From the NCBI GenBank assembly GCA_041311015.1, contig JBFYKG010000013.1:1-24050 (forward strand): a stretch of 24,050 nt of DNA, in the 5' to 3' direction. Positions 7,712-15,515 of the stretch are shown in pieces (the first letter of the stretch is position 1; every line of letters starts with the position of its first letter). The position numbers and the translations under genes were made by a program. Below the pieces are notes generated by a model. The model did no database searches. It was not told the DNA's origin and was given only the letters and a program-made list of their open reading frames with translations. Source of the stretch: Fluviibacter sp041311015 (GTDB taxonomy: Bacteria; Pseudomonadota; Gammaproteobacteria; Burkholderiales; Rhodocyclaceae).

Positions 7712-8659
7712 TTAGGGCAGATCTTTTAGAGCCTGTGTGACGATATAGGCCAGCCGCCGCCCGGCCAGTGCAAGGCGCATGCGGCTGGTGTCGCGGCCTT
7801 CGAGCCAGTAGTCCTGACGAACAATAAAGATGCCCGGCAGATTGGGGTCGGGCAGCAGCCCCGGATAGATCTGATCCCGCGCGATGCCGAATGATTCCTC
7901 AATCCAGGCGCGGGGCGGTCTAATGAGTTCGCTCTCGGTCACCTGTAACGATTGGCTCAGAAGACGCACCAGCTCCTGGTTGAAGCGGTTGGAACCCGGC
8001 CGGGCCTGTCCGGGCAGTTCATCCCACCAGCGATGCAGGCTGACCGGCTCGGGTGGTTTTCTGCCGGCATCCATTACGGTGACGAGGTTGCCGCCGGCAT
8101 CCAGTTCCCCGGGGTGACCGGGCACCTGCCGACTAGCGCAGTGCAGTGGCTGATGTGCATCAGCCACCAGGTGGCTGACCCAGGCAAGGGCCACGGCCCG
8201 GTCGTGCCGGGAAAGGCTGGCATCCCCGAGCAGTCGGATTTGCGCAACCAGCGCCTGTTCGAGTAGCCCGCGCGGCGTTTGCCGGTCAAAAGCCTTGGCG
8301 ATATCGCGATCAGCAAAGTGCCAGCGGCGTGTTGATTCACCGGTGCTTGCGCGTTGCAGCCACAGTCTTGCCGACGCGGGCGGGGTATCCGATGTCGACG
8401 TGTTATCGGCCTTGTCCCGCAGATTATCTGGCCAGAGTGCGGCGGCCATCCAGTCGGCCTCAGTCGATTTACCCCGCGTGTCCGGGATCAGTCGCTGGCT
8501 GGCCAGCAGCTGTTGAATCCGATCGCGGGAGTGGCTATCCAGAGCTGACCAGGCAACAGCAACCACCTCCCGGTGGCCGGTGGCATTCCAGGCGAAGACG
8601 CTGCCTGAAATCAGGGTGCACAGGCAAAGGGAAAAACGAAAAAAACGGGCAAGACGCAT
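7712..8659 (-). CDS. Secreted S1/P1-type zinc nuclease
   Basis: Phospholipase C/P1-nuclease fold enzyme that cleaves single-stranded DNA and RNA with a three-zinc centre; in bacteria it is exported. From the ATG at 8659 the protein has 315 residues. The signal peptide (basic MRLARFFRFS, then a hydrophobic run) should be cut after SVFA, leaving Trp24 as the mature N-terminus; in this family the N-terminal Trp itself binds zinc. Other ligand motifs are His29 in TGHR, WHFAD at 113-117, HLVADAHQPLH at 163-173 and LHRWWDE at 208-214. The upstream ATG at 8755 would add 32 residues before the signal peptide and would overlap rsmB, so it is rejected. It converges on htpX and diverges from rsmB. Possible roles are nutrient (phosphate, nucleotide) scavenging or degradation of extracellular DNA. 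Confidence 0.9.
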   Translation of the reverse strand: MRLARFFRFSLCLCTLISGSVFAWNATGHREVVAVAWSALDSHSRDRIQQLLASQRLIPDTRGKSTEADWMAAALWPDNLRDKADNTSTSDTPPASARLWLQRASTGESTRRWHFADRDIAKAFDRQTPRGLLEQALVAQIRLLGDASLSRHDRAVALAWVSHLVADAHQPLHCASRQVPGHPGELDAGGNLVTVMDAGRKPPEPVSLHRWWDELPGQARPGSNRFNQELVRLLSQSLQVTESELIRPPRAWIEESFGIARDQIYPGLLPDPNLPGIFIVRQDYWLEGRDTSRMRLALAGRRLAYIVTQALKDLP

Positions 8660-8673
8660 GGGGGCGAAAGCAC

Positions 8674-8701
8674 TTTGATGGTGTTGTAAACATGCTACAC
8701 T
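8674..8701 (+). promoter_or_regulatory. Candidate extended -10 promoter of the rsmB-ntrYX operon
   Basis: TGCTACACT at 8693-8701 has the extended -10 form (TG, one base, then TACACT). TTTGAT at 8674-8679 lies 16 nt upstream as a -35. Transcription would start at about 8708, almost on the ATG at 8709, which bears on the choice of rsmB start. Confidence 0.45.
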
Positions 8702-8708
8702 CAAAGCA

Positions 8709-10151
8709 ATGATAAGTCGCTCACCCGCCCGTTCCCAATCTGCTGAAAAGTCCACCCGTCAGGGTGCGCCAAGGCCATCGCGTGGCCCCCGCAAGGCCGG
8801 TGCGCAGGATCGGCAAACGTCGGTGCACCCATCTCGGCAGCCACGGTCCGGTGTTGGGGCTTTGCAACCGGATTCGCTGGCCTGGGCAATGAAAACCGCG
8901 GCGGAATGTGTCACCGAGGTGGTGGCGTTTGGTCGTAGCTTGACGATGGTGCTTGCTCATTTGCGTCAGCAGCAATTGCCGGATAACGCGGTCCGGTCGC
9001 AGGCGATTGATCTGACCTATGCCACCTTGCGACGCTATGGCCGGGCCGAGGTTGAGCTATCGCATCTGCTGGATCGCCCCACGGCGGAAGACGAGCTACG
9101 CAATCTGCTGCGCGTGGCGTTGTGCTGGCTCGAGATGCATCCCGAAAAAGCCCACGTCGGCGTGGATCAGGCGGTCGAGGCCGCGGCAACACTTTCGGGA
9201 GGTCGCTACCGCGGCTTTGTGAACGCCATCCTGCGGCGGGCGCTGCGCGAGCGGGCTCCGCTTGATGCCGCCATTGCGGCAGACGACGAAGCGCAGTATC
9301 AGCACCCTACCTGGTGGTTGCGTCGCCTCAAAGCCGATTGGCCCGACGCCTGGCCCGCCATTGTGGCAGGCGGCAATCGCAAGCCGCCCATGGGGCTTCG
9401 GGTTAACCGATTGCATACGGATGTGGCTGCGTACACCAGAACACTGGCCGATGCGGGCGTCGCGATGGCAGCCGAGATATCGGATACTGGTCCGGATGCC
9501 ATTCTGCTGGCGCAGCCGCAAGCCGCCGAATCGCTGCCCGGATTTGCCGCTGGCGATGTGGCAGTACAGGATCTGGGGGCTCAGCAGGCGGCGTTGCTGC
9601 TCGATGTGCAGCCCGGTATGCGCGTGCTGGATGCCTGCGCTGCGCCGGGCGGCAAGGCGGCCCATCTACTGGAGTCGGCGCCGATTGATCTGACGGCGAT
9701 TGAAATCGACCCGGTGCGTTGCGCATCGCTAGAGCGTGCACTGGACCCGACCCGTTTTCCGGTGGATCGCAATATTCACGTGGTTTGTGCCGATGCGGGG
9801 CGTCCGGGTGACTGGGCCAAGCGGGCCTTTGATGCCATTTTGCTCGATGCGCCCTGTTCGGGGTCAGGTGTTGCGGGCCGTCATCCGGATGCCAAGTGGT
9901 TGCGCCGTGACGAGGATATTCCGGCGCTGGCGCGCACCCAGCGCTATCTGTTGAAGGCGCTGTGGCCACTGCTCAAACCCGGTGGTCGCCTGCTCTATGG
10001 CACCTGTTCTTTATTTACGCAGGAGAACCGTTGGCAGATCGACGCCTTTCTTCAAGCGATGCCGGATGCCCGTCTGGTGACTGAGCGCCGGCTGATACCG
10101 GATGCATCGCATGACGGGTTCTATTATGCGCTGCTGGAGAAGCGTGCATGA
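8709..10151 (+). CDS. rsmB: 16S rRNA (cytosine(967)-C5)-methyltransferase
   Basis: Methylates C967 of 16S rRNA using S-adenosylmethionine. The NusB-like RNA-binding domain covers about 60-200, including LTYATLRRYGRAEVEL. The catalytic domain has the SAM-binding motif DACAAPGGK at 308-316, DAPCSGSGVAGRHPD from Asp380 with Cys383, and GTCS with catalytic Cys433. From the ATG at 8709 the protein is 480 residues, about 50 longer than E. coli RsmB. The extra N-terminus is rich in Arg, Ser, Pro and Gln and looks disordered. The next in-frame ATG is at 8889 (420 residues), just before the conserved region begins. Neither ATG has a clear Shine-Dalgarno, so the start is uncertain. The stop overlaps the next gene as ATGA. 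Confidence 0.93.
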   Translation: MISRSPARSQSAEKSTRQGAPRPSRGPRKAGAQDRQTSVHPSRQPRSGVGALQPDSLAWAMKTAAECVTEVVAFGRSLTMVLAHLRQQQLPDNAVRSQAIDLTYATLRRYGRAEVELSHLLDRPTAEDELRNLLRVALCWLEMHPEKAHVGVDQAVEAAATLSGGRYRGFVNAILRRALRERAPLDAAIAADDEAQYQHPTWWLRRLKADWPDAWPAIVAGGNRKPPMGLRVNRLHTDVAAYTRTLADAGVAMAAEISDTGPDAILLAQPQAAESLPGFAAGDVAVQDLGAQQAALLLDVQPGMRVLDACAAPGGKAAHLLESAPIDLTAIEIDPVRCASLERALDPTRFPVDRNIHVVCADAGRPGDWAKRAFDAILLDAPCSGSGVAGRHPDAKWLRRDEDIPALARTQRYLLKALWPLLKPGGRLLYGTCSLFTQENRWQIDAFLQAMPDARLVTERRLIPDASHDGFYYALLEKRA

Positions 10152-10735
10152 TGCCTGGGCGGCAGCTGATCCACACGATGAGGCATCTGCTATTTGCCGC
10201 AGTCATCGCGTTGCAAAGTGTGACTGCTATGGCGGCAGGCGCCGAGGTGCGGGCACCTTCAATTACGCAAACTGATGAAGCTGTCTTGCTGACCGGAAAT
10301 TTTGCGTTAACGCTCTCGCCGGCGCTGACTGACGCCGTTAATCATGGCATTCCTCTGGTCTTCCAGATGGAAGCAGAACTCAAGCGGTCGCGCTGGTACT
10401 GGACTGATGAAACACTCTACCGAGCGCGCGTGGATCGACGGCTTACGTTTAATGCGCTGGTCAGAAACTACCGGGTGAGCGAGGGCGCCAACGGTCGGAA
10501 TTTTCTGAACCTGGAAGACGCCGTGGCCTACATAGCCCGGCCAGCCGAATGGCGTTTGCCTGCCGGTCAAGCCAGAACCGGTGAGCTGATTGATGTGGCC
10601 ATCCGTTTCCGGTTGGATCCGGCGTTTTTGCCCAAGCCATTCCAGGTGGTGTCGTTCGGTGATCGCGACTGGCGCGTCGATAGCGACTGGCGGACATTTC
10701 GCATGACAGTGCCGCCCGGCACAGGAGGCAAGTAA
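10148..10735 (+). CDS. DUF4390 exported protein
   Basis: 195-residue protein of the DUF4390 family, found in betaproteobacteria between rsmB and ntrY; its function is unknown. The N-terminus has a signal peptide or membrane anchor, RHLLFAAVIALQSVTAMAA, with likely cleavage after AMAA, so the rest is probably periplasmic. The segment FALTLSPALTDAVNHGIPLV and the later WRLPAGQ and FGDRDWRVDSDWRTF stretches look like family landmarks. The start overlaps the rsmB stop (ATGA) and its TAA stop overlaps the ntrY start (TAATG), so it is translationally tied to both. A second ATG at 10151 or the one at 10178 could be used instead. The context suggests a partner of the NtrY sensor's periplasmic part, which is inference only. 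Confidence 0.85.
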   Translation: MMPGRQLIHTMRHLLFAAVIALQSVTAMAAGAEVRAPSITQTDEAVLLTGNFALTLSPALTDAVNHGIPLVFQMEAELKRSRWYWTDETLYRARVDRRLTFNALVRNYRVSEGANGRNFLNLEDAVAYIARPAEWRLPAGQARTGELIDVAIRFRLDPAFLPKPFQVVSFGDRDWRVDSDWRTFRMTVPPGTGGK

Positions 10736-12894
10736 TGCGCCTGGCCATGCTGATCATGACGCTCGTGTCAGTGGCCTTGTTATTCCTGCTGACGCAGGCG
10801 TCGGCCAATACGGATTTTTTTGCCCGCCATTATTTCTGGCTGGTCGGATTGAATGTGGCGCTGGGTCTCGCCATGGCGGTGGTGATTGGTGTCCAGTTAT
10901 ACCGCCTCTGGCGCGATCACCGCGAGCAGATTTTCGGCGCCCGGTTGAAGTTCCGGTTGATGCTGATGCTGGCGATCATGGCGCTGGTGCCGGGCGCGCT
11001 GATTTACGCCGTCTCCGTGCAGTTTGTGACACGCAGCATTGAGAGCTGGTTCGATGTGCGCGTCGAGCAGGCGCTCGAAGCCGGTTTGAATCTCGGACGA
11101 GACGCGCTCGAAGGGGTGACGGTCGGTCTTGTTGCAACAAGCCGCGATGCGGCAACAGCCATCGCCCAGCGCGGCAGCCCAGCCGCGCCGCCGGTGCTGG
11201 CCAAGCTAAAGCAGGTGACGGGCGCACAGTCGGCCATTCTGCTGCAAGCCAGCGGCAACCGTATTCAGGTGCTGGCCTCTTCGGAGCCACGCTCGGATCA
11301 AGGGGTGCTGCCGCTACCGGCACAGATGATGGCCGCCCGTAAGGACGGTGCATTCTCCGCGATTGAAGCCGACAGCACCGGGCTACCCGTACTACGGGCC
11401 ATGGTGTTGTTGCCAGGTGACGAAGCACAGCCGCAACCCCGTTTTCTGGAAGTGGTTGTGCCCGTACCCGCCAAGCTGGCGACAGATTCGGAAGCGGTGC
11501 AGACCGTCTACCGGGAATACCGCGAGCTGGAACTCGCGCGTACGGGCCTGACCCGGCTCTATGCGATCACGCTAACACTCACGCTGCTCCTGGCGCTTGC
11601 CGCCGCTTTTGCCGCCGCGTTTATTCTGGCGCGCCGCTTTACGGCACCACTGACCATTCTGGCTGAAGGGACGCAGGCAGTGGCCGCGGGCGATCTGTCG
11701 CCCAAGCAGATTGTGGTCAGCAACGACGAGCTGGGGATTCTGACGCAGTCATTTAACCGGATGACCTACCAGTTGCGCGAAGCCCATACCGAGACAGAGC
11801 GGCATCGGGGGGATCTTGAACGCGCCCGGGCATATCTGCAGGAAGTGCTCGATAACCTGTCGGCCGGGGTGCTGGCTTTTGACCGGCGCTTTGTACTCAA
11901 GGCCGTGAATGGCGCGGCCCAGAAACTGTTGGCTGAGGACTGGGTGGGCCTGCTGTTCGAGCCGTTGGAGGCCTGGCCAAGGCAGGAACAACTCGCCCGA
12001 ACGATTCGCGATGGTTTTGCCAAACATGGTGATGCCGCCTGGCAGATGGAAGTCGAGCGTATTCAGGCCGATGGGCGTAAGCAGCAACTGATGGTGCATG
12101 GATCGGAGTTGCCGGAATCATCGGGTGGTGGTTATGTCGTCGTGTTTGATGACATCACCGAGCTAATCCAGGCGCAACGTGCTACCGCCTGGGGTGAAGT
12201 CGCGCGCCGTCTGGCGCACGAGATCAAGAATCCGCTCACGCCTATCCAGCTTGCGGCTGAGCGGCTAGAGCACAAGCTGACCGCACACCTTAACGAACCG
12301 GATGCCGAGATCCTGCAACGTTCAACGCGGACGATCGTCAATCAGGTGCAGGCGATGAAGCGCATGGTCGATAGTTTCCGTGACTACGCCCGCTTGCCAC
12401 CGGCAAACCTGGTGACGCTGGATCTGAACGAACTACTGCGTGAGCTGCTGGTGCTGTATGAAGCTTCATCGACGCCAATACGTGCCACGCTGGCTGCTGA
12501 TTTGCCGGCGGTGATCGGCGATCCCACCCAGTTGCGTCAGATTATTCACAATCTGATCCGCAACGCCCAGGATGCTACCGAAGGCCGTGCAGACCTCCAG
12601 ATCGAAGTGCGTACCCGCTATGAAAACCGTCACGTCGAATTGACGATCGCCGATACGGGGCCGGGCTTCCCGCCGGAAATTATGGCAAATGCCTTTGAGC
12701 CCTACGTCACCACCAAACCCAAAGGCACAGGTCTGGGCTTGCCCATCGTCAAGAAGATCATCGAAGACCATGGCGGCCGGATCAGCCTGGGGAATCGAAC
12801 AAGTGGCGGCGCCGAAATCTGCATTCAGTTGCAGACTGCGGACACTGCCGAAGTAACCCATCAACAACTTCATGAAAAGTCGGTAGGAGCCTGA
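10735..12894 (+). CDS. ntrY: Membrane sensor histidine kinase NtrY
   Basis: Sensor of the NtrY-NtrX two-component pair, linked in various proteobacteria to nitrogen metabolism, redox and respiration control. The 719 residues show three N-terminal membrane segments (about 3-22, 34-56 and 73-96), a periplasmic region (about 97-274), a fourth membrane segment (about 275-300), HAMP (300-352) and PAS (about 360-480). The kinase core has the phosphoacceptor His495 in RRLAHEIKNPLTP, the N box with Asn610 in NLIRNAQDATE, the G1 box Asp640 in ADTGPGF and the G2 box GTGLG at 664-668. All catalytic motifs are intact. The start overlaps the previous stop (TAATG). ntrX begins 1 nt past its stop, so the pair is made together. 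Confidence 0.95.
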   Translation: MRLAMLIMTLVSVALLFLLTQASANTDFFARHYFWLVGLNVALGLAMAVVIGVQLYRLWRDHREQIFGARLKFRLMLMLAIMALVPGALIYAVSVQFVTRSIESWFDVRVEQALEAGLNLGRDALEGVTVGLVATSRDAATAIAQRGSPAAPPVLAKLKQVTGAQSAILLQASGNRIQVLASSEPRSDQGVLPLPAQMMAARKDGAFSAIEADSTGLPVLRAMVLLPGDEAQPQPRFLEVVVPVPAKLATDSEAVQTVYREYRELELARTGLTRLYAITLTLTLLLALAAAFAAAFILARRFTAPLTILAEGTQAVAAGDLSPKQIVVSNDELGILTQSFNRMTYQLREAHTETERHRGDLERARAYLQEVLDNLSAGVLAFDRRFVLKAVNGAAQKLLAEDWVGLLFEPLEAWPRQEQLARTIRDGFAKHGDAAWQMEVERIQADGRKQQLMVHGSELPESSGGGYVVVFDDITELIQAQRATAWGEVARRLAHEIKNPLTPIQLAAERLEHKLTAHLNEPDAEILQRSTRTIVNQVQAMKRMVDSFRDYARLPPANLVTLDLNELLRELLVLYEASSTPIRATLAADLPAVIGDPTQLRQIIHNLIRNAQDATEGRADLQIEVRTRYENRHVELTIADTGPGFPPEIMANAFEPYVTTKPKGTGLGLPIVKKIIEDHGGRISLGNRTSGGAEICIQLQTADTAEVTHQQLHEKSVGA

Positions 12895-12895
12895 T

Positions 12896-14188
12896 ATGGC
12901 AGAAATACTGGTAGTCGATGACGAAGTCGGGATTCGCGAGCTACTCTCGGAAATCCTGGCAGACGAGGGGCATAGTGTGATGCTCGCCGAGAATGCAACC
13001 CGGGCGCGGGAGTTGCGTGGCAGCCGTCGGCCCGATCTGGTGCTGCTTGATATCTGGATGCCGGACGCTGATGGCATCTCGTTGCTAAAGGAATGGTCGG
13101 CCAGTGGCTTATTGACCATGCCGGTTGTCATGATGTCAGGACACGGCACCATTGATACGGCGGTGGAAGCGACGCGCATTGGTGCGGTGGATTTTCTGGA
13201 GAAGCCAATCGCGCTGCAGAAGCTGCTGGCCACCGTTAAGAAATGCCTCAAACCAGATGCCTCTGCCACTCGCCAGCACTACGCGGTCGATTCGCTGTTG
13301 CAGATTGGTCTGTTGAAGAAGTTTGCGCAGCGCATCGCACAGTCGGCCAAGCATTCGCCAATCCTGTTTCTGCGGGGCGCCCAGGGCCTGGTGGCTGAGG
13401 TCGGTGCGCGTAGTCTGCTGGCACCCCACGCGCCGTGGCTGAATCTGTCGCAGGAGAGTCGTGCGATTACTCAGGAAGTGCTTGAACAGCATGCTGGCGG
13501 CGTACTGTTTTTGCCCGAACTGTTTGGCGCGGGCCGCATGGCCCAGATGAATCTGGCTTTCGTGCTTGAGCGACTGGCGAAGTATCGCCTGACGCTGGTG
13601 GTTGCCAGCGGTCATTCGGTGGAAGCCATTGTCGAGAGCGGTGTTGATCCGGCACTGGTGTCGCGCCTGAGTGATGTGTGGGTGGGGCTACCGTCGTTAT
13701 CCGAATCGGCCAATGATCTGCCAGAACTCCTGCCAGCCTTACTGACGCTGCTATGTGAGCAGGGCAATATTCCCCATCGCTACATGGCGCCGGATGCGCT
13801 GAATGTTTTGCGTCAGAAAGCCTGGTCTGGTGCCGATGGCGGCTGGAGCCTGTTGCTGGGGACGCTGAAGAACCTGGCACTAAATGCCCTAGATGAAACC
13901 ATCAGCCGACAGGATGTGGATGGACTGCTCCAGACGGCCGATGTGCCTGTGGAAGAGTCGACGGCCGAAGAAGCGGAAGGATCCCTAGGCGCCTTCTACG
14001 AAATGCCGCTCAAAGAGGCACGAGATGCTTTCGAGCGTCTGTACCTGACGCATCACATCGCGCGCAGCAACGGCAACATGACTCGGGTTGCCGAACAGAG
14101 TGGTCTGGAACGGACGCACCTGTACCGTAAATTCAAGCAGCTGGGTATCACGCTGGATCGGCGCGATGCCAATGGCGCTGCATCCTGA
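12896..14188 (+). CDS. ntrX: Response regulator NtrX with a degenerate AAA+ domain
   Basis: Partner of NtrY. The receiver domain (about 1-118) is intact, with Asp8, Asp9, phosphoacceptor Asp52 in LLDIWMPDADG, Ser81 and Lys103. The C-terminal Fis-type DNA-binding domain (about 374-421) is also intact, with MTRVAEQSGLERTHLYRKFKQ. The central domain keeps the overall outline of a sigma-54 activator, but its motifs are gone. No Walker A (GESGTGKE type) is seen at about 155-175. The aspartate of Walker B is replaced by Pro207 in GGVLFLPEL. The GAFTGA loop is absent, with only about 30 residues between the two Walker positions. The protein is 430 residues, somewhat shorter than a full NtrC-type activator. 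It probably binds DNA in response to phosphorylation without ATP hydrolysis or sigma-54 remodelling. A good Shine-Dalgarno (TAGGAG) precedes the ATG. Confidence 0.93.
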   Translation: MAEILVVDDEVGIRELLSEILADEGHSVMLAENATRARELRGSRRPDLVLLDIWMPDADGISLLKEWSASGLLTMPVVMMSGHGTIDTAVEATRIGAVDFLEKPIALQKLLATVKKCLKPDASATRQHYAVDSLLQIGLLKKFAQRIAQSAKHSPILFLRGAQGLVAEVGARSLLAPHAPWLNLSQESRAITQEVLEQHAGGVLFLPELFGAGRMAQMNLAFVLERLAKYRLTLVVASGHSVEAIVESGVDPALVSRLSDVWVGLPSLSESANDLPELLPALLTLLCEQGNIPHRYMAPDALNVLRQKAWSGADGGWSLLLGTLKNLALNALDETISRQDVDGLLQTADVPVEESTAEEAEGSLGAFYEMPLKEARDAFERLYLTHHIARSNGNMTRVAEQSGLERTHLYRKFKQLGITLDRRDANGAAS

Positions 14189-14220
14189 AACCGATGCCCG
14201 ATTAATTGACCATGAACTCT

Positions 14221-14224
14221 GGAG
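14221..14224 (+). promoter_or_regulatory. Shine-Dalgarno selecting the GTG start of hemE
   Basis: GGAG lies 5 nt before the in-frame GTG at 14230. The upstream in-frame candidates, TTG at 14206 and ATG at 14212, have no such sequence before them. Confidence 0.6.
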
Positions 14225-14229
14225 TTGCT

Positions 14230-15303
14230 GTGAATCGCCCACGTAATGATCTTTTTCTGCGCGCCTTGCTCAAGGAACCGACCGAAACCACCCCTGTCTG
14301 GCTGATGCGCCAGGCCGGTCGCTATCTACCGGAGTATCGCGAAACGCGCAAACGCGCGGGTAGTTTTCTGGGGCTCTGCAAGAATCCGGCCTATGCCTGT
14401 GAAGTCACGCTGCAACCGTTGGCCCGCTACGACCTGGATGCCGCGATTCTGTTTTCCGACATCCTGACCGTGCCGGATGCGATGGGCCTGGGGCTTTACT
14501 TTTCCGAAGGGGAAGGCCCCAAGTTCGAGCGCCCATTGCGTGACGAATGGGAGATCCGTAATCTCTGCGTGCCCGATCCGCATGATCAATTGCGCTATGT
14601 GATCGACGCGGTAGCCGAGATTCGTCGCGCGTTGGATAACAGTGTGCCGCTCATTGGTTTTTCGGGCAGCCCCTGGACGCTGGCTTGCTACATGGTCGAG
14701 GGCGGTGCATCAGATGACTATGCACGCATCAAGACGATGGCCTACGATCGCCCGGATCTGATGCACAGAATTCTTGAGGTCACGACCGAGTCGGTCATTC
14801 AGTATCTCAATGCCCAGATCGAAGCCGGCGCTCAAGCCGTGATGATTTTTGATTCCTGGGGGGGCACGCTGGCCGAATCCGCGTTCCACGAGTTTTCCCT
14901 GAATTACATGAAGCGCATTGTGGTCGGTCTGCATAAGACCTGGGACGGCGCGCGCATCCCGTCAATTGTCTTTACCAAGGGCGGTGGGCTCTGGCTTGAA
15001 GCGTTGGCCGACACCGGTGCCAACGGACTGGGCCTGGACTGGACCATTGATATCGGCAAGGCGCGCGCCCGTGTGGGTGACCGCGTTGCGCTGCAGGGCA
15101 ACCTGGATCCGACGATTCTGCGGGCGGGGCCCGAAGCGGTTGCCCGCGAAGCCGAGAAGGTGTTGCGTAGCTTCGGCTCTGCCGATACCGGCCATGTTTT
15201 CAACCTCGGTCACGGCATTTCCCAGTTCACCCCACCAGAGAATGTGTCGGTGTTGGTCGATACGGTGCACTCGGTCGGTCGTGCCATGCGCGCCGGCCGC
15301 TAA
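14230..15303 (+). CDS. hemE: Uroporphyrinogen decarboxylase
   Basis: Decarboxylates the four acetate side chains of uroporphyrinogen III to give coproporphyrinogen III in haem synthesis; cytoplasmic and cofactor-free. From the GTG at 14230 the protein has 357 residues, close to the usual ~355, and begins MNRPRNDLFLRALLKEP. Family signatures are PVWLMRQAGRYLPEYR at about 22-37 (substrate-binding Arg residues), LFSDILTVPDAMGLGL with the catalytic Asp, and LGHGISQFTPPENV near the C-terminus. The ATG at 14212 would add six residues but lacks a ribosome binding site. The gene is 41 nt past ntrX on the same strand and could be read from the same transcript. There is no functional link to NtrYX that I can see. 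Confidence 0.97.
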   Translation: MNRPRNDLFLRALLKEPTETTPVWLMRQAGRYLPEYRETRKRAGSFLGLCKNPAYACEVTLQPLARYDLDAAILFSDILTVPDAMGLGLYFSEGEGPKFERPLRDEWEIRNLCVPDPHDQLRYVIDAVAEIRRALDNSVPLIGFSGSPWTLACYMVEGGASDDYARIKTMAYDRPDLMHRILEVTTESVIQYLNAQIEAGAQAVMIFDSWGGTLAESAFHEFSLNYMKRIVVGLHKTWDGARIPSIVFTKGGGLWLEALADTGANGLGLDWTIDIGKARARVGDRVALQGNLDPTILRAGPEAVAREAEKVLRSFGSADTGHVFNLGHGISQFTPPENVSVLVDTVHSVGRAMRAGR

Positions 15304-15401
15304 GCGCCCGACAATCCTCGGCCTCATGGCATCGTCATAATCCGAGCGGAAGCGAATCCTGTGGCTGGTTCTGTCCTGTCAAGGTGCGCGCTTCAGGCGC
15401 T

Positions 15402-15422
15402 TTACCCACAAAGTTATCCACA
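15402..15422 (+). promoter_or_regulatory. Tandem DnaA-box-like 9-mers ahead of priA
   Basis: TTATCCACA at 15414-15422 matches the high-affinity DnaA box exactly, and TTACCCACA at 15402-15410 differs from it by one base. They run in the same direction with a 12-nt period, about 95-115 nt before the priA start, inside the 212-nt hemE-priA gap. DnaA binding here would tie priA transcription to the replication initiator. No AT-rich unwinding region or further boxes were seen nearby, so this is not proposed as an origin. The rest of the gap shows no gene. Confidence 0.5.
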
Positions 15423-15500
15423 ACCCGGATTGGCCGTTTACGAACGAAGAATCAATGGGTTATGGTTTTGTGCGGAGAAGACCGTTAACAAATATCCTCT

Positions 15501-15510
15501 AAGGTGGGGG
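15501..15510 (+). promoter_or_regulatory. Shine-Dalgarno selecting the GTG start of priA
   Basis: AAGGTGGGGG ends 5 nt before the GTG at 15516. The earlier GTG at 15504 lies inside this purine-rich tract and so is unlikely to be the start. Confidence 0.55.
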
Positions 15511-15515
15511 TTTCG

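Noticed and set aside
8660..8755. 32-residue upstream extension of the S1/P1 nuclease from the ATG at 8755
   Set aside because: It would bury the signal peptide inside the protein and overlap the start of rsmB; the ATG at 8659 gives a normal signal peptide.
12466..13269. 267-codon minus-strand open frame across the ntrY-ntrX junction
   Set aside because: It is antisense to two genes with clear motifs, the translation resembles no family I know, and it crosses a conserved gene boundary.
14206..14229. Earlier hemE starts (TTG at 14206, ATG at 14212)
   Set aside because: No Shine-Dalgarno precedes either, while GGAG sits 5 nt before the GTG at 14230, which also gives the usual family N-terminus.
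15304..15515. Replication origin suggested by DnaA-box-like sites
   Set aside because: Only two boxes are seen, with no AT-rich unwinding region and no dnaA or dnaN nearby; a regulatory role at priA is more likely.
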